DNA of 64,000 bases from Vibrio ishigakensis (GCF_024347675.1 NZ_AP024882.1:1240001-1304000); one strand, 5' to 3'. Positions 17,169 to 26,361 are shown, counted from the stretch's first letter. Notes: generated from the letters alone by a model not told the origin. Made by a program: numbers and translations.

Positions 17169-19250
17169 TCATTTATGGCCTATGTTTTTGAGCTCTACAG
17201 CATTATGTCTTTCCAATATCCAATCCTTGGCTTGTTTTCTAGGCATTGCCCTGGAAAACAGGAACCCTTGGCAAAGCTCAATTTGGTTGGCACGTGCCAA
17301 GTCTAAGTGTTCTTGTTGTTCGACGCCCTCGAGTATTGTGGAAAATCCGAGAGCTGAAGAAAGCTGCGTAATAGCTTTAATTACCGCATGTGCATCAGAC
17401 TTTAGGTCGACATTTAGCGTGAAAGATTTGTCTATCTTCACCGTATCGAACACTTTACTAATTAACAGATCCAAAGAAGCGTTGCCTGTCCCAAAGTCGT
17501 CCAGTTGAAGTGAGAACCCTAGTTCTCGAAGTTTTAGCAAGGCTGTTAGGGCAGATTCCTTGTTTTTGATGATGGCTGTCTCAGTCAGTTCAAGAGGGAA
17601 GTGGCGAGGATCGATTGTTCCTCTGTCGATATGTTCTTTTAAAAGGTTAAAGAGACTGTCATTCTCTAGTTGTAGTGCTGATACATTGACTGAAACATTA
17701 ACGTCAAAGCCTAACTCTTCTAATTCCTGTCTAAACGCGATGGCTTCTTCAACCACAGTCTTACCGACGGTAATGATGTCGCTTGTCTCCTCTAGGATTG
17801 GGACAAACTCATCTGGACCAATCAATCTGCCGTTGTACTCTTTGTTGAGACGCAGTAGCGACTCAAATCCAACCACGCGACCATCAACTGTCGATATCTG
17901 CGGTTGGAACCAAACTTCAAATGCATCATTTTCGCAAGCGAATTTAATGTGTTGAGTGATGTCGAACTTGTACCAGCTCGCCTGTTGCAGTTTGTCACTA
18001 AATATACTGACACCCCCACAATCTAGTGGGTTGCTCTTAGAATAGAACATTGCAGTATCGGCTTTAGCGAGCAGTTCTTCGAAATTCGTTCCGTGTTTAG
18101 GGTAAAGCGATACTCCGATTGAGCAGGATATCTTTAACTTATTTTCAGCAATAACCAGTGGTTCGTTTAGCGCTCCGTGCAGATGCCTAGCAAAGCTCTC
18201 TGTCGAAGCTTGGTCGCCATAATAGAGTGCGACGAACTCATCACCTCCAAGCCTTGCAACGACACCGTTCTGGTTTAGGAGCTGACTAATAAGGGAGCCT
18301 ATGTGAATCAGGAGTTTATCACCAACTTCATGGCCTAAGTTGTCATTGATTGATTTAAAGTTATCCATATCAATGAACAGTAAGCCAAACGAAGTGGAAG
18401 GTGTTTGCCTGTTTTTGAACATGTTGCTCAATGCACGCCTGTTGGGAAGACCTGTCAGAAAATCCGTATGTGCTTGTTGTAAGGCGTTGTCTTCAGCCAA
18501 TTGACGTAGTTGTACTTCTTCCTCAAGTTCTACCTTGCTAACAGTCGTTTGCTTTAGAGATATAAGAAGTTCCTCAATTTTTGACTGAAGAACTGACCAT
18601 TCATGTATTCTCGTGGATTTGTATTTTCTCTTACCTTGATTGCTACCTGTCATATTGACGGCGTCGCTGATAATACGAACTGGAGTAACTAGCGACACAT
18701 AGATCATTGCAAACAAAAGACATACTAGGAGTACCCCTGAAACTACGACGATCTTTTGTTCCAGATTTAGTTGCTCAAGCTCGTCATAAGAGTGTTCTTG
18801 AACCTGCCTAACCAACATATCTAAATGTGCGATCAAGTTTTGGTTGTAAGTATCTAGGGTGTTGAGTATCCAATCGTAGCTTTTAGCACCACTCACATTT
18901 TGCAGTAGATGAAATTGAGTCCTGATCCGCGTTATGTCCGACGATACTCGCTCGATCATTACGGAGTCTCCCAGACCTGATGATTGAATGAGAGCTGAAT
19001 ACTTCTTCTCCACGCGGTCAATGGTATTCAACCAACGTGTTAATGAATCGGTTGATTTAGACTTGCTGTAGTCCGTGACAAGCATTCCAAGGGTATGCGT
19101 TTTTTGACTCAAGTCTAGCGCTTGTCGACCGACCTCAATGATCTCTTCTCGAACACGATTTTGTTTATCAGAAATGTAGATAAGCAACACGATGAAAAAC
19201 ACGAGTAGAGTAAGTATTGAAAGTAGGGCATGTTTGATACTAATCCTCAT
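17169..19250 (-). CDS. Membrane GGDEF-EAL protein (cyclic-di-GMP turnover)
   Basis: A 693-residue protein: membrane segments about 9-27 and 166-188 bracketing a periplasmic helical domain, a short linker and coiled coil (about 225-258), GGDEF domain with intact GGDEF at 335-339, then an EAL domain. The EAL signature reads ESL (FESLLRL), but other catalytic features remain: NVSVNVS, LELTETA, LDDFGTG, KIDKSF and EGVEQ. No RxxD inhibitory site is visible before GGDEF. The start overlaps the lipoprotein binding-protein gene by 11 bases. By analogy with NspS/MbaA the binding protein may switch synthesis versus breakdown; the net activity is not decidable. Confidence 0.92.
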   Translation of the reverse strand: MRISIKHALLSILTLLVFFIVLLIYISDKQNRVREEIIEVGRQALDLSQKTHTLGMLVTDYSKSKSTDSLTRWLNTIDRVEKKYSALIQSSGLGDSVMIERVSSDITRIRTQFHLLQNVSGAKSYDWILNTLDTYNQNLIAHLDMLVRQVQEHSYDELEQLNLEQKIVVVSGVLLVCLLFAMIYVSLVTPVRIISDAVNMTGSNQGKRKYKSTRIHEWSVLQSKIEELLISLKQTTVSKVELEEEVQLRQLAEDNALQQAHTDFLTGLPNRRALSNMFKNRQTPSTSFGLLFIDMDNFKSINDNLGHEVGDKLLIHIGSLISQLLNQNGVVARLGGDEFVALYYGDQASTESFARHLHGALNEPLVIAENKLKISCSIGVSLYPKHGTNFEELLAKADTAMFYSKSNPLDCGGVSIFSDKLQQASWYKFDITQHIKFACENDAFEVWFQPQISTVDGRVVGFESLLRLNKEYNGRLIGPDEFVPILEETSDIITVGKTVVEEAIAFRQELEELGFDVNVSVNVSALQLENDSLFNLLKEHIDRGTIDPRHFPLELTETAIIKNKESALTALLKLRELGFSLQLDDFGTGNASLDLLISKVFDTVKIDKSFTLNVDLKSDAHAVIKAITQLSSALGFSTILEGVEQQEHLDLARANQIELCQGFLFSRAMPRKQAKDWILERHNAVELKNIGHK

Positions 19251-20220
19251 TGGTAACCACCGTCTGTTTTAAAGGCGCGATGCTTTCAAGGCTCTCTGTT
19301 CGCAATGCGAGCATAGGAACAAATCCTCTTCCTTCCTCTATACCAAGGTCCACAAGCCATGACATTTGTCTTTCCAGCAGTGGCACCAACGGCCGGTATA
19401 AAGAGACTTCCCACATACTGTCTTCTTTTAATGATTTCATGCTTTTGGGTGTGGCGCTTAGAGACTTTGAAAGTGTCGATATGACTTTCTCTTCGTCGCT
19501 GATAAACAATTTCTCTGCTTCAATGAGCGTAGTTAGAACTCGCGCTACATCTTTGGAACTCACTCGTTCATTTGCGAGCATTAATTCATGCTGAAGGTAG
19601 ATGCCAGCGAATTGTTGAATGTAGACAGGCTTGGGAGGTGCTTTTTTTATCTGGCTTATGAAAGGCTCTCGAATGGTAATAAAATCGCATTCCCCTTCAT
19701 ATAAGCCCGTGACTAAATCGGAAATGTTAAGGTACTTAAAGGTGACATCTTTTTCTCCAGAATACTCAACCAGTAACTGACCGTAAAAATGCAAGGCCGA
19801 CTGGTGTTGTGTGCACATTGTTTTCCCTTTCAACGCACTCAAATCATTGATGGGAGAAAGCGATGCTAGAGCATTTTGATTGTCTGAATCGAACACGGAA
19901 GCGACAATGCGGTAATTACTCAGCCTGTGTTGGTTGGCTAGGAAAGCAATATCTGCCACAAGGATAAAATCAGGGTCGACTTCTTGGTTAATAACTGATT
20001 TGAGGGCGAGCTTGCCACTAGGTCGGTCTATAACATGCAACTCAATATTATTTTTTTTAAAAAGGCCTTGTTCTTGCGACACCTTTACCAGTCCAAAGCC
20101 TGGCTGTACTCCAGTAATCAAGGAGAGCGAAATAGGCGTATCACGCTTGCTAATATCGTTGGACGGCTCAGAGCAAGCCATTAGAAGCGCTGATGCTAAA
20201 ACGATTAGGTACTTGTACAT
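19240..20220 (-). CDS. Lipoprotein substrate-binding protein (NMT1/SsuA-like), partner of the GGDEF-EAL protein
   Basis: ATG 20220 with AAGGA upstream gives 326 residues starting with a lipoprotein signal (lipobox LLMAC, Cys near residue 16). The body resembles type II binding proteins of the NMT1/ThiY/SsuA family: TGVQPGFGLVKVSQEQGLF with a lysine/asparagine stretch, LVADIAFLANQ, and YEGECDFITIREPF. These usually bind small organic molecules such as pyrimidines, sulfonates or nitrate. There is no permease or ATPase nearby. The 11-base overlap with the GGDEF-EAL gene argues for a sensory role. The ligand is unknown. Confidence 0.85.
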   Translation of the reverse strand: MYKYLIVLASALLMACSEPSNDISKRDTPISLSLITGVQPGFGLVKVSQEQGLFKKNNIELHVIDRPSGKLALKSVINQEVDPDFILVADIAFLANQHRLSNYRIVASVFDSDNQNALASLSPINDLSALKGKTMCTQHQSALHFYGQLLVEYSGEKDVTFKYLNISDLVTGLYEGECDFITIREPFISQIKKAPPKPVYIQQFAGIYLQHELMLANERVSSKDVARVLTTLIEAEKLFISDEEKVISTLSKSLSATPKSMKSLKEDSMWEVSLYRPLVPLLERQMSWLVDLGIEEGRGFVPMLALRTESLESIAPLKQTVVTNED

Positions 20221-20280
20221 ACTCCATCCTTGGTAATACGCATATATTGGGTAGGTTAGGATACTTTTTCGGAGATACAA

Positions 20281-20548
20281 GAGTTTGTATGAGGCACTGT
20301 TTATGTACGAGTATTTTTTGGTTGATTCTCAGGCAATTTTTGCCAAGGGAAATTTCGTATCTTGCAGCTAAGAAGTGGAGGGTAGTATTTCAAGCTGAAC
20401 TCGTGATTAGCTTTTTCACCACGTGGTAACAAGGCTCTATTAAACATTGATTAGTTGAGCCTTAGACTCTCTTTTATCAAGCGTTTTTCCACATCTCATT
20501 TGGTAGCATAAATCTCAATAGGGTTGAGATAACTTCAGATACAGAGCA
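20281..20548. other. Intergenic stretch upstream of the binding-protein operon
   Basis: About 270 bases without a supportable gene. It should hold the promoter for the lipoprotein / GGDEF-EAL operon and the 3' end region of the LysR gene. I see no clear terminator. Confidence 0.35.
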
Positions 20549-21481
20549 TTAAAGGCGCACGACTTGCTGCATAACATCTCTGCCCTCTGTCTCGACGTAG
20601 TTCAGAAAAACTTTCGCGATGGGTGACATAGGCACACTTGGTGTCCAGGAAAAAGACCATGTGGTTCTTATCGGTAAAGACTCAACGTTCACAACTTTCA
20701 CGTCTTTAATGTTGCCGAAAGCGATAGTATGAGCGGATAGAATCGACACACCCAATCGAGACAATACTGAATGAATGATAGCTTCGTTACTGGCTATGGT
20801 CATTTTTATGTTTGGTTGATGCTGCTGCTTTTTGAAAAACGCTTCTGTGGCATACCTTGTCCCTGAGCCGACTTCTCGGATAAGAAAATCTTCTTGGCAA
20901 AACTCTTCAAGCGAAACGCTCTTCTTTTTTGCAAATGGATGATTCGATTCTGCAATCGCGACAAGGTCATTTGACATGAACTCTATTACGTCGAGGTCTA
21001 ACTCTTCGGGTAGATGACTGAACACGTAAAAGTCATCAGCTCTGTTTTCAAGGCGCTCAATAACTTGCTGCCTGTTTGCTATTTTCAGCTGAATGTCGAT
21101 CCCGGGATAGCGCTCACAAAATGGCCCTAGCAAGTGTGGAATGAAGTATTTGGCTGTGGTGGTAACCGCCAATCGGAGCGTTCCTGACTCCAATCCTCTT
21201 AGGCTAGAAAGACGCATATCTAGCTCTTCACAATCAAGAAGTATTTTTTTGGCTGTTTCAGCTGTTGCTAGTCCAGCGTCGGTGAATTTGAGCTTTCTTC
21301 CTACTTGATGGTAGAGGGGCAAACCAATGGCTTCAGTCAGTTTTTTTAGTTGCATGGACACCGTTGGCTGGGTCAAAAACAATGCTTCTGACGCACTCTT
21401 TATACTGCCGCCTTCATAAACCGCGAGCAAAATTTCCAACTGACGAAAGGTTCCGATATGAGCGTGTAATCTAGACGCCAT
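20549..21481 (-). CDS. LysR-type regulator, CbbR-like
   Basis: Start at 21481 gives 310 residues, with AGGAG five bases upstream; the longer reading would place this site inside the gene. The N-terminal winged helix-turn-helix reads GSIKSASEALFLTQPTVSMQLKKL, followed by GLPLYHQVGRKLKFTDAG, a form close to CbbR/CmpR regulators of CO2 fixation and bicarbonate uptake. The effector domain begins near residue 90 (GTLRLAVTTTAKYF). It is divergent from the bicarbonate-permease operon and is the obvious candidate regulator. The effector is unknown. Confidence 0.9.
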   Translation of the reverse strand: MASRLHAHIGTFRQLEILLAVYEGGSIKSASEALFLTQPTVSMQLKKLTEAIGLPLYHQVGRKLKFTDAGLATAETAKKILLDCEELDMRLSSLRGLESGTLRLAVTTTAKYFIPHLLGPFCERYPGIDIQLKIANRQQVIERLENRADDFYVFSHLPEELDLDVIEFMSNDLVAIAESNHPFAKKKSVSLEEFCQEDFLIREVGSGTRYATEAFFKKQQHQPNIKMTIASNEAIIHSVLSRLGVSILSAHTIAFGNIKDVKVVNVESLPIRTTWSFSWTPSVPMSPIAKVFLNYVETEGRDVMQQVVRL

Positions 21482-21597
21482 GATTCTCCTCATTAGTATT
21501 TATACATATATGAATATCTATCCAAAGCATCGATATCATCTATTTTAATCTATGCCAAATCAAGAATAACATGGCCCCAAAATTCAGGGAGTCTGTT

Positions 21598-21804
21598 ATG
21601 ACACATAGAAACGTCGCTTTTTCAGCAATTACTATTTCGGCACTGATGGTGTTTTATTTTGTAGGTGCATTTATCGCCCATGATTCGTTTGGGTTTGTAA
21701 CCGCAGCGGTTGTAGTAATCTGTTTTACAGTGCAAAACAAGATCAAGTTAGCCTCAAACAAAAGTAACAGTGTGGCGACGCAACGCACTATCGAGGGTCA
21801 ATAA
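21598..21804 (+). CDS. Small two-segment membrane protein
   Basis: The start at 21598, with an AGGGAG site 6 bases upstream, gives 68 residues; an upstream ATG at 21571 is weaker. Two hydrophobic stretches (about 8-26 and 31-48) suggest a hairpin in the inner membrane with a polar tail. It ends 3 bases before the SbtA-like gene and is surely co-transcribed. It is not similar to SbtB, the PII-like partner of cyanobacterial SbtA. It may be an accessory subunit or stabiliser of the permease, by position only. Confidence 0.7.
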   Translation: MTHRNVAFSAITISALMVFYFVGAFIAHDSFGFVTAAVVVICFTVQNKIKLASNKSNSVATQRTIEGQ

Positions 21805-21807
21805 CCT

Positions 21808-22743
21808 ATGGCTATTGATGCGGTAGTTGCGTTTTTTATTTTGGGCGTCGTATGCAAGTTAGTCGGTGCCAAATTGCCATTTCCAGACGGCCTGTACAAA
21901 GCGCTCAGTATCTTTTTGATGATCTCAATTGGCCTCAAGGGAGGATTAGCACTTCAGCAACATACCGATTCTGACCTTATCGCTATGTCACTTGCCGTAA
22001 TTGCGTTTGGTTTGTTGCTGCCATTAGTCGCTTACCCATTACTCAGATATTTCGGTCAGCTGGACAAGGTTGATGCAGGTGCAATTGCTGCACACTATGG
22101 CTCGGTAAGTGTTGCCACTTACGCCGTTGCTGTTGCTTTGCTTGAGGCTGGGGGCATCAGTTATGAAGCCTATTTCCCTCTGTTTGTTGTTTTGTTAGAG
22201 ATGCCAGCAATTATCGTTGGACTGGCGCTAGCGAAAGGTAACTTAAAACTCATCAATCGAGATTTTGTTAGGAAAGAGCTGGTAGCGAACCCTAGCATTT
22301 TGCTGATGGTTGGTGGTTTGCTCATAGGTTATGCAGGTGGGCAAAGTGTACAAAAACTTACCCCATTTTTTGTCGAACTATTCCCTGGTGTATTGGCTCT
22401 TTTCCTCCTAAAGATGGGATTGATTGCAGGACAACAATTATCTGCACTTAAAGAGAACAGTTTGTTTTTAGTGTGCTTTGCCATGCTGATGCCAATGATC
22501 GGTGGTGTCGCTGGAACTGCTCTTGGCCTAGGTCTAGGTTTGAGTGCCGGAGGTATTACGCTAATGGCGGTATTGGGGGCGAGCGCTTCTTACATCGCAG
22601 TACCTGCAGCCATGAAAGAGAGCCTTCCCGAGGCCAATGCGGGTATGTCTATTACCGCCTCTTTAGGAATTACATTCCCCTTCAACGTCATAATCAATGT
22701 GCCTTTCTTAATCGCCATTGGCCAATATGTGGGCGATTTTTAA
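21808..22743 (+). CDS. SbtA-like sodium-dependent bicarbonate permease
   Basis: The 311-residue membrane protein has about ten hydrophobic segments in two halves and matches the sodium-dependent bicarbonate transport family. Signature stretches are LMISIGLKGG, GAIAAHYGSVSVATYAVA and, in the second half, GASASYIAVPAAM. The two inverted halves carry similar GS-V-T/S-Y-I-A patterns, as in cyanobacterial SbtA where they form the substrate site. The predicted job is bicarbonate uptake with Na+. It is second in an operon with a small membrane protein, DUF6671 and Sua5, facing a CbbR-like regulator. Transport substrate is by family, untested here. Confidence 0.85.
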   Translation: MAIDAVVAFFILGVVCKLVGAKLPFPDGLYKALSIFLMISIGLKGGLALQQHTDSDLIAMSLAVIAFGLLLPLVAYPLLRYFGQLDKVDAGAIAAHYGSVSVATYAVAVALLEAGGISYEAYFPLFVVLLEMPAIIVGLALAKGNLKLINRDFVRKELVANPSILLMVGGLLIGYAGGQSVQKLTPFFVELFPGVLALFLLKMGLIAGQQLSALKENSLFLVCFAMLMPMIGGVAGTALGLGLGLSAGGITLMAVLGASASYIAVPAAMKESLPEANAGMSITASLGITFPFNVIINVPFLIAIGQYVGDF

Positions 22744-22773
22744 GCTCAATGCGATTTCCACGGAACAGAACAA

Positions 22774-23571
22774 ATGCAAAAAATAACACTTGCGACTAAG
22801 CATCAAAAGAAGAGTTGGATTGAGCCGCATTTAAGACCGTTAGGATATTACCTGACTGAAACGGACGAGTTTGATACAGATTCATTGGGCATGTTTAGCG
22901 GAGAAGTCACTCGCACATTGCCTGCGTCAGAAGCGGCACTAATAAAAGCAAAACAAGCCTGCCTCTTGGGTAACACTCGATTGGGGCTAGGTAGCGAGGG
23001 GAGCTTTGGAGGAGGCCCTTATCCGGGACTGATCAACTGGAACACAGAGCTATTGTGTTTGTTTGACCAGAAAACTGATTCAGCGATTTATGCGATAGCG
23101 TCCGGTCCTATCCACACCGCATCATTAAAGCTCGATAAGGGGATAAGCGTTGAATCAGTTAGGCAGTCACTATCAGAGTTTTGCGGTCAAAAGTGGGTGT
23201 TGACTCATGAGTCTCAAATATACAAAAGCTTAACTTTAGATGATCTACTGCTGTGCATTCAATCCCGAAAAATTGAAGCCGGTGTAATTGAGCCTGACCT
23301 CAGAGCGATGAACAGTCCTGGTCGACAGCAGATGATTGCACGAGCAGCCACAGATCTGGCTACACGTTTGTCATCACACTGTCCTAAATGTGACGCCATA
23401 AACTATGTGGCAAAAAGAACGGTTAGTGGACTCTCATGCGGTCTGTGTTGCGCTCCAACACTGCAAATAAAGGCTCATGTTTATCATTGCGATACCTGCG
23501 GGGCGAATGAAGAGAAACCCGCAGAACAAAAGTCAGCAGACCCCACTTTTTGCCCGAGCTGTAACCCTTAA
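22774..23571 (+). CDS. DUF6671-type protein with C-terminal zinc ribbons
   Basis: A 265-residue soluble protein. The N-terminal two-thirds show the DUF6671 pattern: ATKHQKKSWIEPHL, DTDSLGMFSGEVTRT, and GLGSEGSFG near residue 70. The C-terminal part has two zinc-ribbon-like modules: CPKC...CGLCC near 198-227 and CDTC...CPSC near 238-263. The function of the family is unknown. The zinc ribbons suggest nucleic-acid or protein binding. It sits 30 bases after the bicarbonate permease and 29 before Sua5, so the three are probably co-expressed. Confidence 0.75.
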   Translation: MQKITLATKHQKKSWIEPHLRPLGYYLTETDEFDTDSLGMFSGEVTRTLPASEAALIKAKQACLLGNTRLGLGSEGSFGGGPYPGLINWNTELLCLFDQKTDSAIYAIASGPIHTASLKLDKGISVESVRQSLSEFCGQKWVLTHESQIYKSLTLDDLLLCIQSRKIEAGVIEPDLRAMNSPGRQQMIARAATDLATRLSSHCPKCDAINYVAKRTVSGLSCGLCCAPTLQIKAHVYHCDTCGANEEKPAEQKSADPTFCPSCNP

Positions 23572-23600
23572 ACAGTAAATTCAGCGAACTATAGAAACAA

Positions 23601-24614
23601 ATGACAGAAATTTTATTACACGACAATGGCATCGAGCGCGCTAAACAGATGCTGATAAATGGCGAATGCGTAGCCGTCCCTACAGAAACGGTTTATGGAC
23701 TTGCTGCCGATGCCAAGAATCCAGATGCTGTATTGAAAATATTCCAATTAAAAGGCCGACCAACTGATCATCCATTGATCGTTCATGTGCCTGATATCTC
23801 TCATATTGAGCATTGGGCCAAAGACGTGCCTGATTGTGTTGCAAAACTGGCTGGAGCGTTTTGGCCTGGCCCGCTGACTTTAATCCTAAATGCTAAAGAG
23901 GGTCTTGATAATCCGGTGACTGGGGGATTGAAAACCATAGCATTGCGAATCCCAGCTCAGCCATTGTTTTTACGTCTACTAAAAGAGCTAGATACTGGTT
24001 TGGCCGCACCGTCAGCGAACCGTTATAAAGGCTTAAGCCCAACAAGCTCAGAGCAGGTTTTTCAGCAGCTTAATGGCCGTATAAAAGCCATTCTTGATGG
24101 TGGGAAATGTGAACACGGGATCGAATCCACCATACTTGATGTAACAGGTGAACAACCAAGAGTGCTTCGCGCTGGGCCTATTAGTGCTTCTGACATTGAA
24201 GAGGTCATCAAGCAACCGGTAAGCCAGCCCAAGAAACACGATACTGTTGTCCCAGGTAACGTCGCGGCACACTATCAACCTGATACTCCTGTCAGTTTAA
24301 TCTCACGAACGCTTCTGATGAAACATATTGACGAAGGTGACAATCAGGGCACTTGCTATCTGGTCTATTCGGATGAGTGTATCGAAGCGCTTGATCGCAA
24401 TAAGGTGCCGAGAAATCGGAGAATAGAGCTGATATCTACGCCAGCAAAGTATGCGAAGCATTTGTACTTCTCTTTGTACGAGTTGGATAACTCTGAGACA
24501 ACCGAGATAAAAGTCGAGGCCCCACCCAGAGATATAGATTGGAGTGCGGTGAATGATAGACTCTCAAGGGCTGCCTCTTTCGTTTTCTTCGACACTAAAA
24601 AGGGTATGGAATAG
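23601..24614 (+). CDS. Sua5-type L-threonylcarbamoyladenylate synthase
   Basis: The 337-residue enzyme has an N-terminal YrdC domain (about 1-205) and a C-terminal Sua5 domain (about 225-335), the long form. Motifs: PTETVYGLAADA, KGRPTDHPLIVH, FWPGPLTLIL, APSANRYKGLSPT, GIESTILDV and RVLRAGPIS. It makes threonylcarbamoyl-AMP from threonine, ATP and bicarbonate for the t6A modification of tRNA. Vibrio normally carries a short TsaC (YrdC) elsewhere, so this is likely a second copy. Its place downstream of a bicarbonate permease fits its substrate. Ribosome binding site is weak. Confidence 0.92.
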   Translation: MTEILLHDNGIERAKQMLINGECVAVPTETVYGLAADAKNPDAVLKIFQLKGRPTDHPLIVHVPDISHIEHWAKDVPDCVAKLAGAFWPGPLTLILNAKEGLDNPVTGGLKTIALRIPAQPLFLRLLKELDTGLAAPSANRYKGLSPTSSEQVFQQLNGRIKAILDGGKCEHGIESTILDVTGEQPRVLRAGPISASDIEEVIKQPVSQPKKHDTVVPGNVAAHYQPDTPVSLISRTLLMKHIDEGDNQGTCYLVYSDECIEALDRNKVPRNRRIELISTPAKYAKHLYFSLYELDNSETTEIKVEAPPRDIDWSAVNDRLSRAASFVFFDTKKGME

Positions 24615-24626
24615 TTATAAAATCTG

Positions 24627-24653
24627 GCGCTCTGAGCACGTGACTCAGAGCGC
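24627..24653 (+). terminator. Hairpin after the Sua5 gene
   Basis: Perfect 10-base stem GCGCTCTGAG / CTCAGAGCGC with a 7-base loop, followed by TCTTAGTT. The T-run is broken, so strength is uncertain. Confidence 0.6.
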
Positions 24654-24726
24654 TCTTAGTTATAGTTGGCTAAGAAATTAAACCTTTTGGCATACACTCT
24701 ATGGTGCTGGCTTTACCACTTAGAAT

Positions 24727-25989
24727 CTACTGTTTAGTTGCATGTGTTTTTCGTGCCTGAAACTTAGGAATAGCCACCCAGATCAGACCAAGCATAATCA
24801 CCGCATAGGCCATGGCGAGGCCAATAAATACAAACACAATCATACAAAGTGCCATGGCAATCATCGCCAGCACTTTTCCTGTCCCTTCGAGAAGTCTGAC
24901 TGCACTCCACATGGCGAATAGGTAGATAACTACAAAGATGCCGTTAGCCAATGTCAGGAAGATCTCGATATCGATACCAGAAAGTTGTCCAAAGACGCAG
25001 GATAGAGCCAAGGTGATACCCACAATTGCGGTCGCTTTTGAAGGCACGCCTCTTGTTGAAAGTGCGGCTAATGAGCTTTCCGGTTTGTATTCTCTAGCCA
25101 GTGACCAAATCATGCGGGAAAGGCTTTGGGTGTAGAGGTTGATGGTGGCAAAGCAGGCCAAAAAGCCCATTAAGCTAATAATCCAGTTGGCTTTTGCACC
25201 GAATAGCAGGTTAGCGAGATAGGGAACTGACGTGGTGTTGAGCTCAGGTGTGCCATAGGCGTTATGTTTCAAGACCACCACGGAAAAGGAGTAATAGACT
25301 GCTCCTGCGAGCAAGCAACCTACTAAGATGGCAATGGGGTAATCCCTATCTGGTCTTTTAAACTCTTCACCCATATGGGCAAAGGCTTCTATACCGACAA
25401 AGCACCAGAACATCACCGCAATCGCATTACCAATATTTCCCATATCGATTGAAGCGAGATGATGAGGCACGGAATCATAGCTATTTACTTCGCCCTTCCA
25501 TAAGAACAAACCAACTAAGGCCAAGATACCCAGTGCGATAGCGGTTTGCAGTCTGCTTGAAGACTTGCTTCCTGCGAAGTTCACCACCATCAGAAGCGCC
25601 ACAATTAAAAGCTGAGAAACTATCGGTGTTGCGAGAAAACTTGGTAGTAATTGTTGGGCAAACCCGCCAGCAATAGCGATAGCCGCAGGCACCCCTACAG
25701 GAATCACACTGATAAACAGCAGCGCAACGGACTTTTCTAAACGAGAGCCAAACGCCTGCTTCACAAAATAAGAGGCACCGCCGGCATTTGGGAAACGCTT
25801 GCCCAAGGCGGCAAAGGTCATTGCAATAGGGCATACAGCGATGATCAGCATCCACCAAGCCCAAAGAAGGTCTTTGCCAGCAATATTGGCGGCAATAGCA
25901 GGAACCATAAATAGGCCGGTGCCAAGAAGGGTGGTGGACATTTGTCCGATCCCACCAATGAGGGTGATGTCTTTCTTTAGTGATGCCAT
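24727..25989 (-). CDS. yjeH: YjeH-like L-methionine / branched-chain amino acid exporter
   Basis: The 420-residue APC-family permease has about twelve membrane segments and follows E. coli YjeH closely: GIGQMSTTLLGTGLFMVPAI, FPNAGGASYFVKQAFGSRLE, VMFWCFVGIEAFAHMGEEF and ACFATINLYTQSLSRM. YjeH exports methionine and branched-chain amino acids. The length equals that of the E. coli protein. It is a single gene converging on Sua5. The specific substrate is inferred from overall similarity only. Confidence 0.88.
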   Translation of the reverse strand: MASLKKDITLIGGIGQMSTTLLGTGLFMVPAIAANIAGKDLLWAWWMLIIAVCPIAMTFAALGKRFPNAGGASYFVKQAFGSRLEKSVALLFISVIPVGVPAAIAIAGGFAQQLLPSFLATPIVSQLLIVALLMVVNFAGSKSSSRLQTAIALGILALVGLFLWKGEVNSYDSVPHHLASIDMGNIGNAIAVMFWCFVGIEAFAHMGEEFKRPDRDYPIAILVGCLLAGAVYYSFSVVVLKHNAYGTPELNTTSVPYLANLLFGAKANWIISLMGFLACFATINLYTQSLSRMIWSLAREYKPESSLAALSTRGVPSKATAIVGITLALSCVFGQLSGIDIEIFLTLANGIFVVIYLFAMWSAVRLLEGTGKVLAMIAMALCMIVFVFIGLAMAYAVIMLGLIWVAIPKFQARKTHATKQ

Positions 25990-26052
25990 TGAAACTCAAA
26001 CGATGAATGCGAGAAGAACCGCAAAGTATAGCGCCTCTTTACGTGGTAGTGA

Positions 26053-26361
26053 TTATCTATCTTTGGGAGGTATGTGTTTATGAAGGTTGGCGAACGCTTT
26101 AAGTTCTGCCTCTGTGTATTTGGTATGTATGCGCTTGGTTGATGGAGGTTGGTGCTCTGTGCTTAGATTTGGACGCCTTTCAATACTTGGCCTGATAGGT
26201 CGCTGGGTAAATCCGCCACCACAATTTGGGCAGACATTACTCAGAATGTCCTCCACACAGGTGACACAAAAGGTGCATTCGTAAGTGCAAATCATGGCTT
26301 CCAAAGAGTCAGCAGGTAGGTCTTTATCGCAGCATTCACAGTTCGGTCTTAGCTCCAACAT
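26053..26361 (-). CDS. DUF1272 zinc-binding protein
   Basis: A 102-residue protein whose first 60 residues are the DUF1272 domain: LRPNCECCDKDLP, CTYECTFCVTCV and CPNCGGGF. Eight cysteines in CxxC-like pairs suggest two zinc sites in a RING- or ribbon-like fold. The C-terminal 40 residues are basic and low complexity. Function is unknown. It lies 63 bases upstream of yjeH on the same strand, so the two could share a transcript. Confidence 0.85.
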   Translation of the reverse strand: MLELRPNCECCDKDLPADSLEAMICTYECTFCVTCVEDILSNVCPNCGGGFTQRPIRPSIERRPNLSTEHQPPSTKRIHTKYTEAELKAFANLHKHIPPKDR

